Part shown: piece by piece, positions 55,105 through 64,000 of the stretch | Numbering within the stretch: the stretch's first letter is position 1 | Layout of the letters: every line of letters begins with the position of its first letter | Source of the DNA: Eleginops maclovinus | Taxonomy: Eukaryota; Chordata; Actinopteri; Perciformes; Eleginopidae | NCBI RefSeq assembly: GCF_036324505.1 | Contig: NC_086365.1 | Location: forward strand, 7,064,655-7,128,654 | DNA length: 64,000 nt | Direction: 5' to 3' | Position numbers and translations under genes: made by a program | Notes under the pieces: generated by a model | Databases searched by the model: none | Seen by the model: only the letters and a program-made list of their open reading frames with translations | What the model was told of the DNA's origin: nothing

Positions 55105-56938
55105 ATGTCCACTTTCTCCAGTATAAATGTGATGTGGAAAAAGTTAAGCATCAACTTCTTTAATCATGGATTTAGTTGTTTAGCTTAAGTATGAATGAAA
55201 ACTACTACAATTACCCAGGTAGACCTTTGTCAGTTTGACTGTCAACAGTACATTACTGCACTGAATATTTCAAACATTTCTATTAAATAATTGTATAATA
55301 TAAACTATTTTGCAGGGTTTACACCTGTCAATGAAGTTGTTTTCTCAGTTGCCTTGCAACAACATGTGATATAATATAATCTATAATTACACTCCCTCCG
55401 ATTCAAACCACTCAATACACTCAGTGTGATTTTACTCTGACCGTGACTCAAAAATGATTAATCTGCTAAAGAACTTTGGTTGATGACACACAAGACAACA
55501 TAAAACCCTTGAATATTGAAAAAAGACAGTTGAATCAGGTGAGCAAGAGTCAACAAAATACATCTTGAAAGACTTATTTTCTTACTTGAAGTGTTGAATA
55601 CACATCTGGCAACAATGGTTCAAGTGTTTGAAATGATCCATAACTGGCTTAATTAATTGCTGTTAGTGATTAGTTCTCAGTTGTCTACTCATTTCCACAT
55701 CGTAATCTTTCATCCATATACTTCCACAACTCTATGTTTTCGCATAAATAATTTTAACAGCCCTTAGTATATGGTTATCATTTAGGATAGAGCACTGCCT
55801 GAAGAGCCAACACTATCAGCGTTCAGCAGAAATCCAAACATAAATATATCCAAATGCTCATGTGCTTTTATAACTGGAAATTGAAAGCTGAATAAAAAAG
55901 ATCAACAATGTATGGTGTTGTGATTCAGATACAGGACTACTAAGGTTTCCTTTACCTCTCTATTACAGATGTGTGATGTGATATGATATTCCCACCCTAT
56001 CTTGCAAGGCCTGAAAACCTTTTCAAATCATCTCAACTTTTGACATCTGGAGAAGAAAAACACAGTTCGGTCTTCTTTTGTGTACCCCAGGCTGAAAAGT
56101 CATCCGAGAGCTCCCCAATGAATGTCTGTTTGTTACACAGGCTCCTAAATTGCTGTTTTCTCACCTCATTCACTCGATCAAAAGCAGTCTTTGCTCCCCA
56201 GTGCTGCCAAGTTAATAATGAATACCCAAAGTCTTGTTGACTCTGTGGAATATCGATACTGTCTGGAGAAAGTCAGGCAGCAGATTTAACAAGGAATATG
56301 CAAGAGGAGACGCTGCATGCTCAGCCAATGCTCCTGCAGAGGGTTTTTTCTGCAGGGCTTATAACCCAGTTTAAGCCCTGCAGGCTTTGAGGCTGGACGC
56401 AAAAGGCTCCTGACTGGACTAAGTTTTTGCTGAATTTCTGTCCATCAGGATCTGCAGGACATATCTCTGAGCTGGGGATATAGCCTCGGCCCCCGTCAGA
56501 ACACCAGCAGACTTTATCTCAGTCTTCCTGTCTGCCTTCTTTCATTTTTTTGCTATAAACAGTCGCAAAGATAAAGTTTGGTGAGGTTTACTCATGAAAA
56601 TAGTTTTTTGGTAGGGGCTAAATATCCTTTTTGATGAGCTGCAAGTCTGCAAATATCAATTATCCACTATTCTGTTAAGCATTTCTCAATTCATCTGTTC
56701 ATTCAGTCTATCAAATGTAATGAAAGAAAGCCATCATAAGTACAAAACGTATTATATTCAAATAAGAAAGTTGTTAAGCAGCAAATCATCACTAGATAAA
56801 ATAGCTAGGGCAGAAAATGTTAAAATGCACTTACTATGGGAACCAGATTCAATACATAATCATTTGAACATGATTGTGTTGCCGAAAACAATCATTCCTT
56901 CTGCAAGTTGTCTAATCAATTTGTGAATGATAAACACG

Positions 56939-56957
56939 AGCACACACACACACACAC
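56939..56957 (+). repeat. (CA)n microsatellite, 19 bp
   Basis: Short CA run inside the intron after the syt1 start exon. Confidence 0.9.
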
Positions 56958-58970
56958 CTTGGTTAGACTATGTAATCACACTAAACCATTTAGTTTCTTC
57001 TCTTTGAGCGGAAAGCTTGCCTCTGAGGAAACCAGCGTATTGAATTTGTTAGTAAGTTTTCTAAACACCCAAGGCTTTACTTCCCGATAACACTTAACCT
57101 CTGAACACGGAAGCTGTTTGATCCATGACTGCTGGCTCTACCAGCCATTACTGCAAATAACACAGACAAGCATTGACATTTAAGGAAAATAAATATTGGA
57201 GTTTCTTTTTTCAGGGGCTTTGTGGTCTGAGGCAGCCAACGGCAATGAAACATTTTAAAAGCTGCAGAAGATAACATTAGAATCATGTTTCCCCTCTGGT
57301 GGTCATATTATGCATAATTTCAGATAAGAGAACTTGAAGCTTGCATTGTAAAAAGTAAAATTTTTCTCAATCCATTAGATTTCTAATTCCCTTTTTGTTT
57401 ATAAGACTGAATCTTTGTGTCTTTTTTTTGCTGTGTCCCACAAAATGACATGTACAAGAAAGCTTTATTTTCTGCACTCTTGGACTAGATTTTATTACAA
57501 AACCTTTTTGGGGACTGAAGGAAATTGTCTTATTGCTGACTAAAAGGAGTGTCATACAAGAATACAAAAATTGGGTTTACCAAAAAACCTTTGGAGTGTA
57601 ACATGATGCAAATGTAAAATACAGAAATATCCATCAGAGCCTGAATGTGTCACAACTTGTTTGACTTTGTGGCGGCTCACAGTCAGCAGACAGCAGAGTT
57701 TATTAAAGAGGATTAGGGTGGAGGATCAGCACTCGTCTTTGCCTGCCTGCTGCTCTGGCGACACGCCTGGTCGTCGACTCTCTGCCCTCGCTTTGCAAAA
57801 GTTTTGCCTGCAAGGAGACACCATTTGCGGTCTGATCAACCAGCAGCCCCTTCCCTCCAAGTGCAGTCACAGGTCGCCTATCTTCAGCATTTCAGAATCA
57901 TCAGCAAATTTAAAAGTCAGATATATATGATGAGCTGGTGCTTTTATAAACATGATTACCTTTTCTGCAATTTGCCATCACTTTCCATCCATAGCAAAAT
58001 ATGAGCAGACGTTTAGCCTTCTTTTTTTGTAACACAGGGCTTTGAAGGCTTAAATGATGTCTGGCTATTGGGTAACAGCCATCCTTAAAGAAAGCTCAAA
58101 TGTTAGTTTTATGCTTATTTTGGAGCTAGCTAAATTTAGGATCACCATACTCAATAGGATTTATCCTCTGGAGATCATAAATGTCTCTACAATTCTTTTT
58201 GGGAAATTCATTTAATAATTGTTGAGACATTTCCATTTCTTGTGGCTAAAAACTCATACATATCACACATAATATCATACATTTAGAATGAAACGCTCTT
58301 GTAAAATAAGGTGCCACAGATGTGCTGGATTTAGGTCGCTGTAACAAAACAACTTCACAACGTAGGAACAATAAGGACTATCTAATCTAATTATCTCCCA
58401 ACAGTGCATTCCCCGAAGTTGCTGCTTAAATGTCATGTTCGCCAAACTCCACAATGTAGCCAAATCAGCTGAACTAATGGTGGAATATTAAGTCATTCAC
58501 TCTAGCAAAAAAAGAGCCGTCCATTCTTCTTTGAGCACCGCATTAGACTCTACTTTTCTCTGTGCCTGGAAATTACAATCAGTGCTCTTCCATCTTGTGT
58601 TATTACCTATTGTGGTAAATCCACATTATGCCCTGTTAATGTAGTGTCACTCAGAGGATTTCCAGTAAGTGCATTGTGTCTGTGGGTTTTGATTTTGTAG
58701 TAATAATCCGAATAATGGATCAGTCTTTTTTTTTGTATAAGAGGAGAAACTTGAACACATGAATACAGTTTTCTCTATCATCAGTTTCTATGTGCTCCAA
58801 GCTGCAGCCATATTGTTCTCCTAAGTAAGCCACAGCGGGGAAAGGGCACGGACAGTGATGCTCTCATAGGCATAACAAGATATAATGTCAAGGTTAATTG
58901 ACCAACAGGGTCCTGTCACATTAGCTTAGTGTGGGCTGCAGGAAGTGGATATAACCCAGATGCAATATTA

Positions 58971-58975
58971 CCCCC

Positions 58976-59037
<62 letters not shown>

Positions 59038-59043
59038 AACAAA
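58971..59043 (+). repeat. Compound simple repeat: C22, then (CA)20, then (AAAC)n
   Basis: Twenty-two C (58971-58992) pass directly into a CA run (to 59032) and a few AAAC units. The G-rich complement could form G-quadruplexes. Its exact length is likely to be poorly determined in assemblies. Confidence 0.95.
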
Positions 59044-61899
59044 CACACCCTTTAAATCCATCCATCAGCCTCCATCCAGTTCATAAAAGCTTTCTGTCAA
59101 ACGTAAAGTGCTATTTATTACCAGGGATGTAGAGGAGGAGATGTGCAACAGAAATCCTCTTTAAGAGTTGAGTAAGAGGAGATAAAACTTAATAAGAGTA
59201 GCAGCAATCTTTATGACATTAGTTTGAAACATTAATCAATGTCAATGGCAAAGGCCAAAATCATAAATTAGCTTGAAGAAGAGGATACAGTACCCTTTAT
59301 CCTTGGAACACAACACACTCGAAAAGGTCCAAAGGGTCAGTTGTAGAATGTATAGTACAACAAATGTGACTGACTACACTTTGAAGGTTTCTCCTTGTGT
59401 ATTGCTCTGGCGCCATTCAGTTTCAGTGTCAGCGCTGAAAAGTGATTTCATCCTTGAGGAACAGCCAACGTGGGTTTCATCATGCGCAACCCACCCATTA
59501 GAGGAACTCCATTTACCATGCCATGTAGCTCTTCGGAACAAGAGATAAGTGATCAGAGTTGAAGTGCAGTTGGCATGCTACCCATAATCCCCCTCGCTCT
59601 CTCTTTCACTTTTTCAACCCTGTTTCTCTGTCTCTAGAGAGGGAAAGAGAGAAAAGACACTCACACAATGTAGTTAATTAGGGGATGCTTTTATTGCTTT
59701 CTGGGACTCAGGTTTCTTTAATTAAGGAACACAGAAGGGCCTTTCACTGGAAGACGCACGCCTGATGAATAAGATAAGGGCTGGGTTCGTGCATTGATTT
59801 GCACTGTAACTGGCTAAATTAAATTCCATCAGACGTCGTGAGCTTTCATGAAATGCAGGAATTAGTATAGAGTGACATAAGCATTTTGGGTTCATGAAAG
59901 AGAGAGGTAACGCTGTGGTATTATGATTTGGGTATTGTATGTGGGGGAGAAATCTTAGTTCCTTCAGTTTTTGCATAACGCTGTGGCTTAAATTACAAAC
60001 CTGTCCCTTTTCCGACACTTGCAATAAAAAGACAGTCCTTACCTTACTGTGTTTGCATTTGTATGTGGAAGGTAAATGTATTTTTTCGGTGCTGAAATGT
60101 ACCACAGTATCCTCTGAGGTATTAGAAACAAATGCTCCCATTTAGAGGTCTCCACTGATCTGCTTTTAATAACGCAGCATACAAAACAAAACACAAAGCA
60201 AACTGAAGATATAGCCACAGCGCCTCTGCCAAACCAGGCAGGTAGAAACTTAATTTGTCGATAATGAATTTATCTAAGCTATCTAGATCAGCTACAAACA
60301 ATTTCACAGACCACCATTTGGATGGCCAACTTGTATAAATCAATTCTACTGCCAGTTGGACTAGTAATCTCTAGGAAAAATGCATGTTTTTCTCACCTTC
60401 CACTGTTACATGTGAATAAGTCACCTATGAAAGTTTTTTAAATCTATATAGTCTGCCGTTTAATAAATAGGGTGGTTCTTAATTGGAATTGGAGATCAGG
60501 GGTTCAACGATGAACTCATCTGTAAAGCATAAATAACTGTTTTGTTTATATAGCCATACATTTTGGTTACTTGTAAATGGTCATATGGTTCTAAAAAATT
60601 GTCAGTAAAATTGGAATATAAGTTTCAATCTTCAACTTTGATTGTCTTTTCACAAGACTGCCAATGGCAATTCAGTCTCTTTTTATGTTCCTGAGATATA
60701 AGCCCAGCCAACTCTCCCTGACCCACAGGTTATCTGCACAACAGTTTCAAGTTTTAAAAGGAAACGCTGTCAGTTTTGGATGGCTCATTGTAAACGAGTC
60801 CCATCCAGTGTCACCTCCATCAGCACAGGGCTCCGGGGCGAGGCAGAAGCAGTAGATCCTGAAGTTATTTTAGAGCATCACTCACTGTTTTTCCTTGGAG
60901 GAGAGTGCTTATTGATTTTGTCAACAGAGCATCGATTTTTCTCCCCTCTCTCTCTCTAACCTCGGACCTTGGCGCAGAAACCACAGATGAATGCTGGCGA
61001 GCAGAAACCCCAGAGAGAGAAAGAAATATACTGGGTCTCTTTGGGGTTTCTCAGATAAAGTCTTCAAATAACTTGGCTAGACTCATCAATTGCTTAGTTG
61101 GATTTATGACCACCATTAGGTTTCTCCCTAAAATGAAATTTTCTGTTGAAGAAAATAGATATTTTATTTTTGTGTGTTCGTGCAGAAGTATTCCCTTTGC
61201 TTTTCAGAGGAGAAATCAGGGATGGAAAAAATCATGCTCATAAAATTTGCTAATTTTTCTGGTATTCCTCTATTAAAATGGGGGGTGGGCTGCCAGGTGT
61301 TTGGTGTCTGCTGAGTAGAATGACATAGCAACAATTATGACTGCTGAAGGGAGAAGTGTGTTGCAAGGTCTCTCATTAGTTTTAGCCCATCTGGACTTTA
61401 TGTTGTCTTTCAGCTACTCAAAGCAACCAACTTCTCCCCCCATCATTGTGTAAGTGTGTGTGTCTGCTGACTGTGACTGAGAAGGTGTGCTGCGATGGCA
61501 GCAGGCTGTCAGAGCTGTCACTGAGTTGTAGAGATGAGAACCTGACAGGCTGTAGGTGACACAGTTGAGGGCTGGTTGTGTAATTTCTCCAGTCAGGTCC
61601 ACACAGTGCAGTGACAACATATGCTGGAGGAAGATACAGTTGCAATCATTCAACTCCCATTGCACATTAGGTTTATTGGCAAAATATACCATTTCTCAGC
61701 TGTTTACAGTAAACAAATTACACATGAAATGTTTAAGCATTTCAATGAAACTAATGCTACAAAGGTTTTTATCCAAATTCAACAAAAACTTTTAATGACT
61801 ACTGCAGTCTCAAAATTATTCAACCCCTTCATGACAAGCAGCTTCAGAACTTAGTAGAGCCCCCTTTTCCTGTTATGACCTGCTGCCAACATGATGCAT

Positions 61900-62530
61900 A
61901 GCCAGACACCAGCTTCTGACAGCGTTCCTGAGGAATCTTAGCCGTTTCTCATGGGATTTGGCCTCCAGTTCAGTAATATTCTTGGGAGTGCTTTATTGCA
62001 ACCGCTGTCTTCAAATCCCTCCAGAGATTTTCTATGGGGTTCAAGTGAGGCGACTGTGACGGTAGAATCTTCCATTTCTTCTTCCGAAACAAAGCCTTGG
62101 TGGACTTGGTGGAGGTTTGCTTGGAATCATTGTCCTGTTGGAAGGTCTAATGAGGCGGAATCTTCAGCTTCCTTACAGACCGCATGACGTTTTCTCCTAC
62201 GATTTCCTAATACTCTCTTTTTGCACTGTTTTATTTATCTTATTTGCACCATGTATGTTGAGTTGTTGGAGGAGCATGGGACATAAGATTTTCATTGCCA
62301 ACATATACGTTGTATATGCTGTGCATATGACCAATAAAACCTTGAAACTTGAAACTTGAAACTACTTGGTTGAATCCATCGTGTCCTCCACACGCTGCAG
62401 GTTTCCAGTGCCAGAGGCAGCCAATCAGCCCCAGAGCATCACTGAGCAACCGCCATGCTTCAGTGTAGGCAGGGTGTTTTTTTCAGCATATGCTTCATTC
62501 TTCTTACTCCAGGGCAAACAGCTGAGAAAC
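61900..62530 (-). pseudogene. Broken Tc1 transposase remnant
   Basis: On the minus strand, about 62060-62010 reads [17 protein letters not shown], the segment holding the catalytic Glu of DD34E transposases. About 62480-62440 resembles TLKHGG..SVMLWG, the glycine-rich stretch after the first catalytic Asp. The frame is broken by stops and shifts and by the LINE insertion at 62214-62363. The DNA-binding domain is absent. Non-functional. Confidence 0.8.
62214..62363 (+). mobile_element. LINE 3' tail inserted in the Tc1 remnant
   Basis: It runs from CTCTTTTTGCACTGTTTTAT to three TTGAAAC units ending at about 62363. AATAAAACC at 62334-62342 precedes the tandem tail, as in fish CR1/L2-type retrotransposon 3' ends. 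It interrupts Tc1-derived sequence: the text on both sides joins naturally as transposase gene. The same family occurs in opposite orientation at 43656-45415. Confidence 0.75.
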
Positions 62531-62592
62531 TGTATATTTTGCCTCTAAACCTGATGTGCAATGGGAGTTGAATAATTTCGATTGCAAATGTA

Positions 62593-64000
62593 CGACTTAG
62601 ATCGTCCCTTCTAAGGTCTTAATAACTACTTTACATTACTTACAGCATTGCAAGTCTTCAAAAACACCTGAATTTAGTTTTGTCACATAAATATATTCAA
62701 ATATTTAAAAGAAATTGTGATTTTAGCACAAACTGATTGGTACATTGTCATAAATAGACTAATATTACCTGCACATGAACACGTATATTAAAAGACTTTA
62801 AAAGAAATGTTGAACGTTGTTCAGAAGAAGCTACAAATGGTTTACGAAGAGGCTACCTCCGTATGAACAGATAAAAACAAATACTGCATCACTGTTAAAG
62901 TTTATAGACTGAGGAGTTATATGAAAATTGATAGAAAGTTACAATTACCATATAAACTTAAGGTGCATTACAATGACATCGATAAAGGGTTATGCAGTTC
63001 TGCTTATTAGTCTTTTTCAGATGTTTTTGGAATAACGATGTGGGTGAAGTTCTTTCAGTGAAGACTGATGGATATGAATTTAGAGAATAGGATGGATACT
63101 CTTCAGGTGAAATGTGGATTATAGCTCAAAGAATACCTACCCACAAACAACTGAAAACACCATCAAGAAAGAGTTGGCCTTTGGGGTAAACACATCACAA
63201 TGAAGTGGCATGGCCCAAAGTAAAAGAAGACTGCTAGTTATTTCAGGTGATCCTAAATCCAAAGTGTAGCCAAAAGGTTATAACACCTGACAAGCTGTGT
63301 GATTGGTGATTGGTCGGGCCATCTCATTTCTCTAAAGGGTTTAAACGAAATGTTTTGACAAAGGCATTATTAGTGAGACATTGATTATATGACTGAGAGA
63401 TCACCAAATTTTAAATTAAAGAGACCCTTTCACTTTTCTTCTCTGCTTTCTGCTGGACTGCAATTTTCAGGTTTAATTTAACCAGCGTGATTGGGCTTTT
63501 CTTTTTAGCTGGAGCAGCTCCGCCTCTGAGAAAAAGGATTTTGTTTAAAACTGCAGTCTATCTGTAAGAAATTCTAAGCCTCGAATCCCACACAAAAGAG
63601 CCCTTTCATACAGCCTTTTAAAGGTAATGTATGAGCAGGGAGCATGTGAACAATGTGTGTCAAACCCTGTGAATGTGTTTGATTTTCCTGCATCATTGAC
63701 CTGTCATGGTCGTTTCACTGTTAATGCCTCTAAAGCCCACCCTGTGAAGTGTTCTTCACTCTCAATTCTGTGTTGCCGGTGATTGCCGTGAAAGTGTCAG
63801 CCGTCTGAGAATCTTTTGTTTAAATGGCAAGTGGAAAATGCCAACATCTGTTACTTCCACTTAATTGGCTGAAGCTGTTCAGTCGGGTGTTGTCCTGCGA
63901 CTCAGGTCCGATCGTTAGGAGTCTGAGGAGCTTAGATGCTGATCCAGTGTGTGCCAACCCTGCAATCACACACATTTCTTGACTTTATCTCACTTCAGTC
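62593..64000 (+). other. syt1: syt1 intron sequence continuing off the window
   Basis: No membrane-span exon or repeat family is recognised up to the window end. Confidence 0.55.

Larger units (their letters stand above)
55105..61636 (+). other. syt1: syt1 intron sequence, no further exon seen
   Basis: No frame resembles the expected next exon (LPPWALIAIA membrane segment followed by a Cys cluster). It contains two simple repeats. The intron continues past the Tc1 remnant. Confidence 0.6.
61637..62590 (-). mobile_element. Decayed Tc1-like element with internal deletion
   Basis: The ends are inverted repeats: CAGTTGCAATCATTCAACTC on the left, and on the right, read in reverse, CATTTGCAATCGAAATTATTC. 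Both are flanked by TA (61635-61636 and 62591-62592). Removing the LINE insert leaves about 800 bp, against about 1.6 kb for a full Tc1 element. Little sequence separates the right repeat from the middle of the transposase, so the 5' half of the gene is missing. Confidence 0.85.

Noticed and set aside
55099..55163. Continuation of the syt1 frame past the donor
   Set aside because: The added residues do not resemble synaptotagmin, and a consensus donor lies exactly at the family's exon boundary.

Overview
This window looks like a piece of a teleost fish genome, probably a ray-finned fish of ordinary vertebrate gene density. It is AT-rich and mostly non-coding. It has very long (GT)n/(CA)n arrays, Tc1-type DNA transposons, 3' tails of fish non-LTR retrotransposons, and exons separated by tens of kilobases. 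No prokaryotic features, rRNA, convincing tRNA or CRISPR array was seen.

The one host protein-coding exon I can support is the first coding exon of synaptotagmin-1 (syt1, + strand, 54942-55098). It encodes 52 residues of the lumenal N-terminus. A polypyrimidine tract and AG lie upstream, the ATG has a near-perfect Kozak context, and a phase-1 GTAAGT donor sits exactly where vertebrate SYT1 is split before its membrane segment. The next exon (membrane span and palmitoylated cysteines) is not found in the remaining 8.9 kb, so the window ends inside an intron. About 36 kb upstream, an exon-like block ending at a CAG|GTAAGA donor (about 18540-18791) is a good but unproven candidate for the 5' non-coding exon and promoter. 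If so, most of the window is syt1 intron 1.

Two strong matches to the RE1/NRSE element bound by the neuronal repressor REST lie in that putative intron (21507-21527 and 40152-40172). This fits a neuron-restricted synaptic-vesicle gene and is the most interesting regulatory signal here. The sense strand also carries very long TG arrays (147 and 180 bp), the first starting 79 bp after the putative donor. A diverged local duplication (27421-27612 and 30046-30266) may be a duplicated regulatory element or an old repeat.

Mobile DNA: a 1602-bp Tc1/mariner element with an uninterrupted 340-residue DD34E transposase (43701-45302) sits inside a LINE 3' tail. A second tail of the same family (62214-62363) sits inside a decayed Tc1-like element (61637-62590). 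This nesting gives a relative insertion order. Other repeats are an internally deleted DNA-transposon-type element (53965-54331), two LINE tails ending in CTGATTCTGAT-type sequence, and hAT-like end fragments.

The rest, including 1-18.5 kb, 30.3-42.2 kb and 55-61.6 kb, holds only short chance open frames and simple repeats. I cannot assess evolutionary conservation without an alignment.
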